The notes beneath the pieces are model-generated. The model had not been told where the DNA came from. It worked only from the letters and a program-made list of their open reading frames with translations, and did not search any database. The translations under genes and the position numbers were made by a program. Positions 52,623 to 62,105 of a DNA stretch of 64,000 bases are shown here, piece after piece. Source of the DNA: PUMD01 sp964599275 (lineage in GTDB: Bacteria > Bacillota > Sulfobacillia > SLMV01); the NCBI GenBank assembly GCA_964599275.1, contig CAZRFK010000002.1, positions 11,987 through 75,986 of the forward strand, read 5' to 3'. Within the stretch, counting starts at the first letter, position 1. Each line of letters opens with the position of its first letter.

Positions 52623-53660
52623 ATGCGATTGCACATAGATGAAGCTCTGAAAATTGCTGAGGACTCTGATGCTTCCGATCTTCATTTGACTGTTGGAGTT
52701 CCACCTGTTGTCCGAGTGGATGGAAACCTGCAGGTGACCGATCTTCCTGAACTGAAAGCAAAAGATACTGAGCAGCTGGCAGAGGAACTATTGAAGGAAC
52801 GTTTTGATGAATTTGATCAGGCTGGAGAAGTTGATTTTTCTTACTCAGTTGAAGGCCAGGGTCGTTATCGTATTAATGTTTACCGCCAGAAAGATGATGC
52901 CGCCATTGCAGCGCGTTTGATTCCTGAAGAAGTTCCGAGAATAGACTCATTGGGATTACCGGAGATAATCACCACTCTGGCCCGCAAGGAACAGGGGCTG
53001 GCAGTAGTTACTGGTCCAACAGGAAGCGGAAAATCAACTACCCTCGCTGCTATGGTCAGGTTGATAAATGAAGAACGTCGTTGCCATGTGATCACATTAG
53101 AAGACCCCATTGAATATTTGCATGAACATGATTTGAGCGTAATAGATCAGCGGGAGGTGGGGAGTGATACGACCTCTTTTGCATCTGGTTTGCGTGCGGC
53201 TTTGCGGCAGGATCCCGACGTCATCCTGGTTGGTGAGATGCGGGATCAAACTACCATGGATATCGCTCTTCGTGCAGCTGAGACTGGCCATCTTGTGTTT
53301 ACCACCTTACACACCCGAAGAGCTCCTGCGGTGGTCAATCGAATGGTGAGTGCATTTCCTTCTGGTCAACAGGCACAGATTCGCATGCAGCTGGCCGGGA
53401 CGCTTGAAGGAGTTGTTGCGCAGCGATTGCTTCCCCGTACCGGGGGAGGAAGAGTGGCGTTGATGGAGGTTATGGTGGGTACCCCTGCGGTCCGAAACCT
53501 GATTCGGGAAGGGAAGAGTCACCAGCTCGCCTCTGCCATGCAGACCGGTGCCAGACACGGGATGTTAACTCTTCATAATCATATTCAGCAGTTAACTGCC
53601 GATGGTTTGATCACCTCAGATGTGGCTCAGAATCTAGATGATGAGCTGCATGTACAGTGA
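52623..53660 (+). CDS. pilT: type IV pilus retraction ATPase PilT
   Basis: This secretion ATPase of 345 residues has an N-terminal PAS-like domain (ASDLHLTVG), Walker A GPTGSGKSTT, the Asp box ITLEDPIEY, Walker B ILVGEMRD and the His box (GHLVFTTLHT). It would retract pili or power twitching. It stands alone; no other type IV pilus gene is adjacent, but a Tad pilus operon lies 5 kb downstream with its own ATPase. GGAGGTG precedes the ATG. Confidence 0.9.
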   Translation: MRLHIDEALKIAEDSDASDLHLTVGVPPVVRVDGNLQVTDLPELKAKDTEQLAEELLKERFDEFDQAGEVDFSYSVEGQGRYRINVYRQKDDAAIAARLIPEEVPRIDSLGLPEIITTLARKEQGLAVVTGPTGSGKSTTLAAMVRLINEERRCHVITLEDPIEYLHEHDLSVIDQREVGSDTTSFASGLRAALRQDPDVILVGEMRDQTTMDIALRAAETGHLVFTTLHTRRAPAVVNRMVSAFPSGQQAQIRMQLAGTLEGVVAQRLLPRTGGGRVALMEVMVGTPAVRNLIREGKSHQLASAMQTGARHGMLTLHNHIQQLTADGLITSDVAQNLDDELHVQ

Positions 53661-53874
53661 GGGAACAAAAGGGAACATAATTGATTTTTCACTGTGAATT
53701 CTGTATTTTATTCTCATTGGAGTTTTTTCGGAAGGGGTACCCGGCGGATTGTTTTACCCCTGAACTATAAACTTTCCGGTTGGTGCAATTAGAGGAGGAA
53801 CAACACAGCTTGGTTGATCTTTGTAAGCTTATGCTTGTGCACATTGCTTTGTAGGCGAGGGGAGGACATATAGA

Positions 53875-54522
53875 TTGCAGGATGGTGGTTGCAGCGGCAT
53901 TATCGTCGAGGGAGTGCCAGGTTCTGGCAAGAGTACTTTGATCCAGCAGCTGCGTTTTGAGCGGGGATTTGTCGATAGGGAGCAGACTTCAACCTTCATT
54001 TACGGGGAAGAAATAACTCAGCGGGTGTTAGAACCTGCATACAATCAGGGGAAATTGAATGCTCATGATCACATACGGCATCTTCGCAGCTTACTGGAGC
54101 CTTTACAACGATATTACGCAATTTTGGATGCGCGTGGTTGGGGGACCTCATCCAAACATCAATATGTCTACCTTTTTGAGCGTTTTCATCTGACTCATGT
54201 TGTCTACTATTCTTATGTGAAGTGGGCCGATGTCCAATCTATCGACAACAAACTCAGTAGGTTATCTGCCAAAATCCTTATTCTTACTGCCACCCCTCAG
54301 GTGCTGCGAGAAAGGATCTTCGAAGAACGTAATTCCAGATGGCTTTCTTATATCAAGCGTTATGGTTCCAATAGGGAGGAAATATTGGCACATTACAGAC
54401 GGCGTCAATCTCAGTTTCTGTCGGTGGCCGAAAAAACCAGCTTACCGGTTAAGATTGTAGATACTTCCGAGACTGAACCCTCAGATTTGGCTCAATTGAC
54501 AACGGATTACTGGTTATTTTGA
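53875..54522 (+). CDS. P-loop kinase-like protein
   Basis: The 215-residue protein begins with a Walker A motif, GVPGSGKSTL (residues 13-22), and has a kinase-like body: LFERFHLTHVV resembles the DRY/ERF region of deoxynucleoside and thymidylate kinases, and LTATPQVLRERI looks like the LID-proximal strand. No substrate can be named. TTG 53875 follows GGGGAGG. It is bounded by hairpins and seems monocistronic. Confidence 0.65.
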   Translation: MQDGGCSGIIVEGVPGSGKSTLIQQLRFERGFVDREQTSTFIYGEEITQRVLEPAYNQGKLNAHDHIRHLRSLLEPLQRYYAILDARGWGTSSKHQYVYLFERFHLTHVVYYSYVKWADVQSIDNKLSRLSAKILILTATPQVLRERIFEERNSRWLSYIKRYGSNREEILAHYRRRQSQFLSVAEKTSLPVKIVDTSETEPSDLAQLTTDYWLF

Positions 54523-54684
54523 ACTTTATTCCGGGTTATCCTTCATTTTAGGATGCAAGTTTTTTGATGTTTGATATCATAAAACTACTAGAGTTTACAT
54601 AGTGAAAATTAGGGACTGGGAATTTTTCTATTCTTGAGTTGTCCAACATCAGTTGAATTTATCAACTACTCGTCTGTGTCGTAT

Positions 54685-54708
54685 CACCGTCGGTCGGTGG
54701 CGCTTTTT
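54685..54708 (+). terminator. weak terminator-like hairpin
   Basis: CACCG (54685-54689) pairs with CGGTG (54695-54699) and is followed by GCGCTTTTT. It lies 25 bases before the next start codon and may attenuate that gene or end the previous transcript. Confidence 0.3.
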
Positions 54709-54732
54709 GTGTTAACGGGAGGTAGTGACCAT

Positions 54733-56343
54733 ATGTTGGATTTGATTTTACGTGGTGGTTCGGTTTTTGAGGGCACTTTGAGCCCCCCTCGGAAAATGGA
54801 TATAGGTATCTCTGAAAATTCAATTAAAGTACTGGGGGATTTGCAGGATCACCAGGCGGTTGAAGATATCAATATTGAGAATCTGGCCGTGGCCCCGGGG
54901 TTCATTGATATTTATTCCCATACAGATCGCAGAGTTTTTGACACTCCGGATGCGGAAAGCAAGATACACCAGGGGGTAACCACCGAGGTGGTTGGACATC
55001 GTGGATGTTCGCCTGCCCCCCGCGCTGAAGAAGCCAAATTTGGTGAAGAACAGACCAAGTTTGAGGAGGATTTCAGCCGAGTCTTCAGGGCTTATGATAC
55101 CTATATTGATGAGCTGGACAAGCTGAACATGACTACTAACCTTGTACCCCTGATCGGTCACAGTACTATGCGGAAGAGAATCATGGGATATACTCAGGCG
55201 CCTCCAAATCGACGGGAAATGAAGCAGATGAAAGAGATGCTGCAGGAGGCGTTCGATTTGGGAGCCAGAGGAATGTCAGTTTGCTCAATTTCAGCCCCCG
55301 GAACATACGCGGAGCATGATGAGTTGGTAGATCTCGCTTCTATTGTCGCAGCATCTGGTGGTATATATGGTACTTGTGTCTGCGGAGAAGGCGAGAAAGT
55401 GGTTCAGGAGGTCAGGGATGCAGTCGAAGTTGGGACTGAAGCCGAATGTAAAGTGCAGATTTTTCTTTTTGAGCTCCCCAGGCACCAGACTGCCACTCGT
55501 ATTCACCGTATAATTGAGATCATAGAGCAGGCTCGTACCCGCGGAGTGGATGTTGTGCTACACACCCATCCTTACGCCGGCTCCTGCACGAACCTGACCT
55601 CGCTGCTGCCGCCGTGGGTCCTTGCTGGAGGACGAGATCATTTCCGAGAGCGGCTTGGTGATGACACTGTCAAAACAGTTATCCAGCGGCAGATGGAACA
55701 GGGGATGGGTGATTGGACATCTGGATACAAAAAAGTTGGCTGGGATCGCATAATTTTTACTGGTCCAGCTGAGGCAGACGATATACTTGGCAGCTCAATA
55801 TCTGAGTTAGCCCAGGACAGCGGAGAGGGTCCATTCGATGTGTTTTTCAGTGTCCTTCTGGATTATGAGGATCGCACCCAGGTTTTGTGGCTTAATGAAA
55901 ATAGACAGGATGATGTTGAACTTGTCAAGCATCCTGCGTGTTTGATTGGATCTGATGCTCCAGCAGTTAAGGTTTCCAAAAAGAGCCTGAACTGGCTTAA
56001 TCCCGGCAGCTTCGGGACATTTCCACGATTATTTCAAAAATATGTATATGAAGAACAGATACTGACCCTACGCGAAGCTGTTCACAAGATAACCCTACTG
56101 CCAGCGACCCGCTTAGGTCTCAATGATCGGGGGATCATTCGCCCCGGTAAGATAGCGGATCTGGTGGTATTTAATCCTGAAAAAATGAAAAGCTCCGCAA
56201 CGTATGAGCAGCCAAATCAGCTGCCCTCAGGTGTTGAACATGTATTTGTTGCTGGACAAAAAGTTCTTCATGACGGTGAAATGACCAACAACCTGGCCGG
56301 TGAACTCGTACGGAGTAAAGAGATGTTTTCTGAGAGTTCATGA
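54733..56343 (+). CDS. D-aminoacylase-like amidohydrolase with altered metal centre
   Basis: The 536-residue protein follows the N-acyl-D-amino-acid deacylase fold from start to end (LDLILRGGSVFEG, APGFIDIYSHTD, QGVTTEVVG, GSDAP, PATRLGLNDRGIIRPGKIADLVVF). Several metal-site residues differ from the family. The HxH pair is YSH (Tyr61), the GNCG Cys is replaced in GHRGCS (Arg90, with a Cys two residues later), and the SHxK His position reads FLFELP (about 244-249). A HTHPY motif (277-281) and the SDAP Asp remain. It could be a new specificity or an inactive homologue. ATG 54733 follows GGGAGGTAG; the long upstream extension to TTG 54634 is not supported. Confidence 0.75.
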   Translation: MLDLILRGGSVFEGTLSPPRKMDIGISENSIKVLGDLQDHQAVEDINIENLAVAPGFIDIYSHTDRRVFDTPDAESKIHQGVTTEVVGHRGCSPAPRAEEAKFGEEQTKFEEDFSRVFRAYDTYIDELDKLNMTTNLVPLIGHSTMRKRIMGYTQAPPNRREMKQMKEMLQEAFDLGARGMSVCSISAPGTYAEHDELVDLASIVAASGGIYGTCVCGEGEKVVQEVRDAVEVGTEAECKVQIFLFELPRHQTATRIHRIIEIIEQARTRGVDVVLHTHPYAGSCTNLTSLLPPWVLAGGRDHFRERLGDDTVKTVIQRQMEQGMGDWTSGYKKVGWDRIIFTGPAEADDILGSSISELAQDSGEGPFDVFFSVLLDYEDRTQVLWLNENRQDDVELVKHPACLIGSDAPAVKVSKKSLNWLNPGSFGTFPRLFQKYVYEEQILTLREAVHKITLLPATRLGLNDRGIIRPGKIADLVVFNPEKMKSSATYEQPNQLPSGVEHVFVAGQKVLHDGEMTNNLAGELVRSKEMFSESS

Positions 56344-56508
56344 TATCTCCACCAAGTAAGGTGAGAAAAACCGGATATTGTGCCTGCGAAGAAGTTCTGC
56401 CATCACAGGTGTATTTGGAACCTTTGGCTCAAAAACCTCGTCAAAAGTTTGAAACATGTTCGGTAAGCAGATGCACACCGAATGCTCATTTATAAGGGAG
56501 AGATGAAG

Positions 56509-56961
56509 ATGAAATTGATGGAATACCTTGCTGCTGGGGCACTCATTGTCTTGATTGCTGCACTGACCGTGCAGCTGACGGTGGGAGCTTCAGATTCTAC
56601 AATGCCCGGAAGACTGGATGACCTTGATTCGGATAGAATAATGCATATACGTATCCGAGAGGGTGATACTGGTAATCAGGTGATTACCGGCGAGGAGGAG
56701 CTCATAGATGAGCTGGTCAAAATCGTCAGAGGACAGAACTATACCGAGGCAGATGAGCAGCAGCTTCTATCGGGTTGGTCTTACTATGTTGATCTCTACC
56801 TGGAAGATGATTCATTTTTGAGGATCACTTTTGCTGGCACCCGCGTTGTTATCGATGAGATGAAGCCTGGTTCGGAAGCCCTGGATCGTATCGGCCCGCA
56901 ATATGAGGTTGATGGAGATGTGATTTCTGAGATTGAGGCTCTGTACGGGATGATTGACTGA
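56509..56961 (+). CDS. small secreted or membrane-anchored protein of unknown function
   Basis: The protein of about 150 residues has an N-terminal hydrophobic segment (about 5-28, ending QLTVGA) and an acidic extracellular part with alternating strands (DRIMHIRIREG, WSYYVDLYLEDDSFLRITF, TRVVIDEM). It recalls small DUF5301-like domains, but I cannot name a family. AAGGGAGAG lies 6 bases before ATG 56509; ATG 56503 and 56482 are alternatives. Confidence 0.6.
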   Translation: MKLMEYLAAGALIVLIAALTVQLTVGASDSTMPGRLDDLDSDRIMHIRIREGDTGNQVITGEEELIDELVKIVRGQNYTEADEQQLLSGWSYYVDLYLEDDSFLRITFAGTRVVIDEMKPGSEALDRIGPQYEVDGDVISEIEALYGMID

Positions 56962-57227
56962 AAGGAAACCTAACTCGGCTCCACTTTCGACTGATAGTTC
57001 TTTAACTTCCACCATCGCAAAATTGAATTCTCCGCTTTTGTATGGTATATGTTTGCGTTTCATTGGGATTTCACATGCTAGACTGACAGAGACGGATCAT
57101 CTGTGGCATTTTGTGCTTAAATGTGCTGCAGTTTTACAGCCAATCTGGTCGAGTTGTTTTCTGATAATGGCGTTTTTTATGGTGGATCAACCGTAACATA
57201 TTCAGGTTAGTTTGGAATGAATTTTAC
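56962..57227. other. intergenic stretch with no recognised feature
   Basis: This gap between the small secreted gene and the convergent SLH gene has short open frames in several registers, but none has a ribosome-binding site or family resemblance. No RNA gene or promoter was recognised. Confidence 0.5.
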
Positions 57228-57259
57228 CCCCGGGCACTAGTTTGAGAAGAGGCCCGGGG
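57228..57259. terminator. GC-rich hairpin at the end of the SLH gene
   Basis: CCCCGGGC (57228-57235) pairs perfectly with GCCCGGGG (57252-57259), just after the SLH stop codon on the minus strand. Neither side has a clear T-tract. Its place between convergent genes suggests termination in both directions. Confidence 0.5.
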
Positions 57260-57267
57260 ATATACCC

Positions 57268-58662
57268 TTACCTGGTCAGTATGAGAATAAGTTCATTTTT
57301 GCATATGGGTTCCTCGACAGATGCAGGCAAAATTTCAACCTGCACTGGTTCTGTTATTGTCTCCTGGGAAAATACAGCTTGCACTTCAAAACCAACCATG
57401 CCCGCAGAAAATCCCTTGCTTTGCTGACATGATATGTTTGCCTCCCACAAATGTCCTCCGGCAGTTTGCCCGGTTTGTGAAGCAGACAGTTTTTCGCCGT
57501 TTGGTAGTATCACCCAAACTTCCTGGGCCTGTCCCTGAGTTTCAGCTGAAATTAGAACTTTCTGGCCGATTTCGACGGATTGAGGGGTTACATTTGCAGA
57601 GAGTTGATTGTTGATAATCTGCACGGGTATGGGAACTGCTTCGAAGCGTTGTTGGTGCCTATCTTTTAAATATCCTCCCACCAGATATTCTCCCGGATGT
57701 AAAGACTGCCCAGATTCATCGGAACCGTCCCAGGTTAGCGTGTGAGGATCTCCGAATACTGGACCATTTTTCGGGAGCCGGGTCACAATATTATGAGCCG
57801 TATCAGTAATCTGCAGTCGCCACTCCTCGTTGTTTTCGTTTCGCAGTCCGATCACATCAATTGGTGTGCTTTCTGGATGAGAACTACTGGAAAAAGATAG
57901 TGTGGTGTTTTGCACGATAATTCGCATCATGCACGAGCGGTAGAGTATGGCCGAGGCTTCGGCTCTGGTTAATTCATTACTGACTCTCAGGGTGGAGTCA
58001 TTATATCCGATTAACAGACGTAGTCTTACTGCAGCGGCCACCAGAGGCCGTGAACTGAACGGTATTGAGTGTCTGTCTTGGAAAGGTCCCAGCAAGCTTT
58101 CAACTTCACTGATCGATAGGCTTTTCGGGTAATCACCCAGATTCAATGCGTTGATAATGAACTTGACCGCGTGAAGTCGACTGAGCCTTTGCTGTGGTTG
58201 TAGATAGTTCTGATCCCCTAGCCATTCAGAGGCAGCCGCATGGATCTGTCCATAGGCAGGCCTTCCATACAGGCTGAAACTGGGTGGTAAGTCAGGCCAT
58301 GGAGGGGGGCCACTGAAGTCAGGTTCGAATTGAAACAACTTGCTCATCATGTAAAGGAGCTGTCCCCGAACCATTTTGACATCGGGTTCAAAATTATATC
58401 CGTAACTCCAGGGGGTTCCCGGTTCAAAAATGACAAAAGGATAACCATTGGTCACTCCTTCTCTCCATAGAGTCAACACGTACTTTCTACCCCAATGCTC
58501 TTGCAGATCATAATACCAACTGTCAGGCCCGATTCCCCAATCGCCTGGCTGTACTTCTGCAGCCGCTGTCTGAGAAAAGAGGTAGCAGATACAGATGGTG
58601 ACTGTCAGTATAAGAATTACCCCTTTCTGTATCAGACACTGACGCAATTCTGGTATCTTCAT
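57268..58662 (-). CDS. secreted SLH-domain protein with FlgD-like C-terminal region
   Basis: The 464-residue protein has a signal peptide (about 1-35), S-layer homology-like segments (KMVRGQLLYMMSKLF, LSRLHAVKFIINAL, LTRAEASAILYRS; about 95-245), then two beta-sandwich regions. LTWDGSDESGQSLHPGEYLV is close to the FlgD/FlgD-Ig motif (WDG, then G-x-Y). It should attach to the cell wall. On the minus strand AGGAGGTGA precedes the ATG. It is divergent from the Tad operon. Confidence 0.75.
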   Translation of the reverse strand: MKIPELRQCLIQKGVILILTVTICICYLFSQTAAAEVQPGDWGIGPDSWYYDLQEHWGRKYVLTLWREGVTNGYPFVIFEPGTPWSYGYNFEPDVKMVRGQLLYMMSKLFQFEPDFSGPPPWPDLPPSFSLYGRPAYGQIHAAASEWLGDQNYLQPQQRLSRLHAVKFIINALNLGDYPKSLSISEVESLLGPFQDRHSIPFSSRPLVAAAVRLRLLIGYNDSTLRVSNELTRAEASAILYRSCMMRIIVQNTTLSFSSSSHPESTPIDVIGLRNENNEEWRLQITDTAHNIVTRLPKNGPVFGDPHTLTWDGSDESGQSLHPGEYLVGGYLKDRHQQRFEAVPIPVQIINNQLSANVTPQSVEIGQKVLISAETQGQAQEVWVILPNGEKLSASQTGQTAGGHLWEANISCQQSKGFSAGMVGFEVQAVFSQETITEPVQVEILPASVEEPICKNELILILTR

Positions 58663-58740
58663 AGGAATTAGTTCACCTCCTATCGATGTTAGTAGGCCGG
58701 TGCTATAGTAATACCATAAAAATCTAACTAATTACAAGTA

Positions 58741-58768
58741 TTGACAATTAATTACCCGTATGTAATAT
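58741..58768 (+). promoter_or_regulatory. promoter of the Tad pilus operon
   Basis: A perfect TTGACA (58741-58746) lies 16 bases before TAATAT (58763-58768). Transcription would start near 58775, giving a very short leader before the GGAGGTGG site (58777-58784). Confidence 0.5.
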
Positions 58769-58790
58769 TATTCCATGGAGGTGGTAATTG

Positions 58791-59558
58791 GTGTGGATTG
58801 AGAGACGTTATCTGATAATTGCTGTGATTGCTGGAGTTGTTGTGAGTTGTGCCCTGTTTGTTTATCTATCTGCACTGTCAGAAAAACAGACTGTTGTCGT
58901 CGCATCGAAATATATTCCGTCGTACGAACCCATTACAGCCGATATGGTGTCTACGGAAGAGATTCCGGCGGGTGCTGTCCTTCCGTCTGCCGTATCTGAT
59001 TCAAATAGCATCCTGGGTCGCTACTTGACTCGGAGTTTTCATCAGGGAGAGCAGATTCTCAATAAGGAACTGGTTCAGGCGGGAACTCAGACAGAAGGCC
59101 TGGCATGGCAGTTGGCGAAAGATGAGCGGGCTATGGCTGTTCCCTGTTCCGTTGATTTTGCAGTCGGCGGAGCGGTGAGTGAAGGACACCTGGTAGATCT
59201 GCTTCATTTTCGAGAAAGTTCAGTGCACGGACCAGCAACAGGAAAATTATTTCTCGACGGTCTTCAAGTGCTGGATGTCCGTGATTCAGGTGGACAGGGT
59301 TGGAATTCAGGAGACCGAAACCAGCTATCAACCGTGGTTGTTGCTGTAACTACAAGTCAGGCGGAAATGCTTACATATGCGCTGTCGACTGGAGAAATCA
59401 GGGTTGCTCTCAGTCCCTATAATCCTGAGCCGGCGGTGTGGAGACCCGGAGTTACTGGAGATAATCTATTCTCCTATTTGTACGATAAGCCAGATGATGA
59501 ACTCGAATCAGGATGGTACGAGGAACAGGATGGAGAAGGAGAAAACGAACATGAATAA
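58791..59558 (+). CDS. cpaB: Flp pilus assembly protein CpaB/RcpC
   Basis: The 255-residue protein has one N-terminal transmembrane helix (about 7-30) and a SAF domain (about 38-95; VVVASKYIPSYEPITADMV, LGRYLTRSFHQGEQIL), followed by an RcpC-type region. CpaB is a periplasmic or wall-zone part of the Tad machine. GTG 58791 is 6 bases after GGAGGTGG. It overlaps cpaE by 8 bases and is first in the operon. Confidence 0.82.
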   Translation: MWIERRYLIIAVIAGVVVSCALFVYLSALSEKQTVVVASKYIPSYEPITADMVSTEEIPAGAVLPSAVSDSNSILGRYLTRSFHQGEQILNKELVQAGTQTEGLAWQLAKDERAMAVPCSVDFAVGGAVSEGHLVDLLHFRESSVHGPATGKLFLDGLQVLDVRDSGGQGWNSGDRNQLSTVVVAVTTSQAEMLTYALSTGEIRVALSPYNPEPAVWRPGVTGDNLFSYLYDKPDDELESGWYEEQDGEGENEHE

Positions 59559-60828
59559 ACAGGACGCAGCGCCTGCGTGTACCATCGTATCTGTTGATTT
59601 TACACTGGTAAGTAACCTCCAGGGTAACGATTCAGTCAACCTGGGACGAGTGCTGACGGAGCTGCGGGATGATTTGGGACCACAGGAAACGGGAGAAATG
59701 TTAGTTATAGATGCAGCGGTTGATGAAGAGCCCTTATTTGAATGGTTTGAAAACAGAGAAACCGATAGTGGTTTTGCCCTTATAGTTGTTTTATGTGTGG
59801 GCAACCAGCAGATTCAACGGTGTCGTCAGCGGTTGATGAGAACTTCTGAAACTGTAATGTGTGTCAGCCGCGACCAATGGCTGCAGGACAGTCAGGCAGA
59901 CATTTCAGACAGAGGAGAAACTGACGACTACAAACAGCAAAAACCTGCACCCCGGGCAGATAAGGTTGTTGAATTGACAGATAAAGGTCGAGCACCTTCG
60001 GTTAACCCGCAAATCGTGAGTGTGTTCAGCCCCAAGGGCGGTGTGGGACGTACTACCACTGCGGTAAATCTTGCTGTGCGAGCCCAGGCCGCTTTGGGAC
60101 TGGATACCGTCCTGATTGATCTGGATATCGGTGGAGGAGATGTTGCACTTCATCTGGATCTTTTTGATACCCCCACTGTCGTGGACTTGCTGGCATATGG
60201 AGAGGATATCAATCCCCAGGTAGTACAGGATGTTGCTGTTGAGTTTCGTCCCTCTGGGCTATCGGTAATTCCTGCTCCCGGCAAGGCAGAGCTCGTGGAA
60301 GTTGCTACATGGGAGAAACTTTGTAAGGTGGTCCAGATGTGTTCGGAGATGTTTGACCTGGTTGTGCTGGATACCCCGGGCTATTCAGCCTGTCAACTCA
60401 GCTATCGTGCCGCTGGGGCTTCCACTTATATTCTAGCACCTATCACTCCCGACATTATTTCTCCCCGACGGATGAAATCGGCCATGAATGTTTTGAAAGA
60501 GCTATCCCCGAAACTTCCCGATAAGGTGCATTTGCTGATGAACCGTTACTATGAAGGAGCTTTAGTTACCCCGAGAGAGATAGAAGAGTTCCTGGAAAGT
60601 CCCTGTGTTGGATGTTTTCCTGAATTTCCTGGGGCTACAGCGGCTGAAGCAGCAGGGGCTGGGCAGCCCTTGATCTTGAAAAAGGACGACCGAAATTTTG
60701 AGAAAGCTTTAGATTCGGTATTAGAGGATATATTCCGAATTTCAGTACCGGACAGAAAAAGTCCGTGGTGGCGGCGTGTCATAGATCGCATATCTCTGGT
60801 TGGGGCGAAGGGGATGATGAGCAGATGA
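59551..60828 (+). CDS. cpaE: Tad pilus assembly ATPase CpaE/TadZ
   Basis: The 425-residue protein has a degenerate receiver-like N-terminal part (about 1-110), a linker and a MinD/ParA-type ATPase domain with the deviant Walker A FSPKGGVGRTTT and DLDIGGGDVALHL. It localises the Tad apparatus to a cell site. ATG 59551 follows GGAGAAGGAG and overlaps the cpaB stop. The stop overlaps the cpaF start (ATGA). Confidence 0.85.
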   Translation: MNKQDAAPACTIVSVDFTLVSNLQGNDSVNLGRVLTELRDDLGPQETGEMLVIDAAVDEEPLFEWFENRETDSGFALIVVLCVGNQQIQRCRQRLMRTSETVMCVSRDQWLQDSQADISDRGETDDYKQQKPAPRADKVVELTDKGRAPSVNPQIVSVFSPKGGVGRTTTAVNLAVRAQAALGLDTVLIDLDIGGGDVALHLDLFDTPTVVDLLAYGEDINPQVVQDVAVEFRPSGLSVIPAPGKAELVEVATWEKLCKVVQMCSEMFDLVVLDTPGYSACQLSYRAAGASTYILAPITPDIISPRRMKSAMNVLKELSPKLPDKVHLLMNRYYEGALVTPREIEEFLESPCVGCFPEFPGATAAEAAGAGQPLILKKDDRNFEKALDSVLEDIFRISVPDRKSPWWRRVIDRISLVGAKGMMSR

Positions 60829-62105
60829 CCGAATTTTTCCGTCGTTTGGGGGATGCAGCCAGAGGTGACGAATATTCGCTGGACGCAGATAGCAATTCTC
60901 AGGTTTCTGAAGCAGTATCAGCTGCGACACATCAATACATCGATTTGGAGCAAAATTCGGATGTTATCTCCAGGATTCAGGAAAGAGTGCTGCAAAATCA
61001 TGAACGTCTGCTGCAGAAATCTAGAGAAGATAGAAAAGCCCGTGAGCGACTCTACCGACTGGTTGACACCATGCTGACCGAATCTGGTGAATCACTGGCT
61101 GGGGTGAGTAGGACTGAGCTGGTGCGAGATATTGGACAGCGACTTTTGGGATACGGACCATTAACTGAGATTTTGAGCAATGATGAGATTACCGAAATTA
61201 TGGTGAATGGGCCAGACCAGATATGGATAGAACGAGCAGGCAAACTCAAACTGACCAATTACCGTTTTCGAAGTCATGATCAACTGCGTGATGTCGTGGA
61301 ACGCATATTTGCTCCGCTGGGAAGAAGAATCGACCTCGCTCATCCCTGGGCTGATGGTCGTCTTCCCGACGGGTCTCGTGCACATGCCTTGTTGAGGCCT
61401 GTGGCAGTTGGTGGTCCCTATCTAACAATAAGAAAATTCAATCATTCCACGTTTCATTTGAGTGATCTGGTGGAAATGCAGGCTTTATCTCAAGAAATGG
61501 TCGAGTTTTTATGTGATGCGGTGAAAAGCGCTCGCAATCTGCTGGTCAGCGGTGCTGCAGGAACGGGCAAGACTACTCTACTTAATGCCTTGTCCCGTGA
61601 GATCCCGGCGACCGAGCGAGTTATAACTATTGAAGACGCTGCAGAATTAAAACTTCAGCATAAACACTGGCTGCATCTGGAGACCAGGCTTCCAAATGCT
61701 GAGGGTAGTGGAGCGGTTACCATACGTGATCTGGTCCGCAATGCTCTCAGAATGAGGCCTGACCGGCTGATAATTGGTGAGGTTCGAGGGAGAGAGGCGT
61801 TTGAACTGTTGGTGGCGCTGACTACTGGGCATGCTGGGGCGATGGCAACTATTCATGCATCCAGTCCCAAGCACGCTCTCCGACGGATGTCCCATCTGGT
61901 TCAGATGGCCGATAGTGGACTGCCGCACTCTGTTATAGTGGAACAGGTTAGGGATGTGGTGGATCTGGGGATACATCTTTCTCGTACAGAAGAGGGAGTG
62001 AGGCGGGTAACTTCGATCGCCGCAATCAGTGAAGACACTAATTCAGTTTCTACTCTTTTCAGCTACGAAGCAGAGGAGGGGTTTATGAATCATGTCGACC
62101 AGTAA
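60825..62105 (+). CDS. cpaF: Tad pilus secretion ATPase CpaF/TadA
   Basis: The 426-residue hexameric ATPase powers Flp pilus extension. It has the CpaF N-terminal part (YGPLTEILSNDEITEIMVNG), Walker A SGAAGTGKTTLL, TIEDAAEL, Walker B RLIIGEVRG and the His box (GHAGAMATIHA). ATG 60825 overlaps the cpaE TGA by 4 bases; the longer frame back to 60765 is not supported. It overlaps tadB by 14 bases. Confidence 0.9.
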   Translation: MTEFFRRLGDAARGDEYSLDADSNSQVSEAVSAATHQYIDLEQNSDVISRIQERVLQNHERLLQKSREDRKARERLYRLVDTMLTESGESLAGVSRTELVRDIGQRLLGYGPLTEILSNDEITEIMVNGPDQIWIERAGKLKLTNYRFRSHDQLRDVVERIFAPLGRRIDLAHPWADGRLPDGSRAHALLRPVAVGGPYLTIRKFNHSTFHLSDLVEMQALSQEMVEFLCDAVKSARNLLVSGAAGTGKTTLLNALSREIPATERVITIEDAAELKLQHKHWLHLETRLPNAEGSGAVTIRDLVRNALRMRPDRLIIGEVRGREAFELLVALTTGHAGAMATIHASSPKHALRRMSHLVQMADSGLPHSVIVEQVRDVVDLGIHLSRTEEGVRRVTSIAAISEDTNSVSTLFSYEAEEGFMNHVDQ

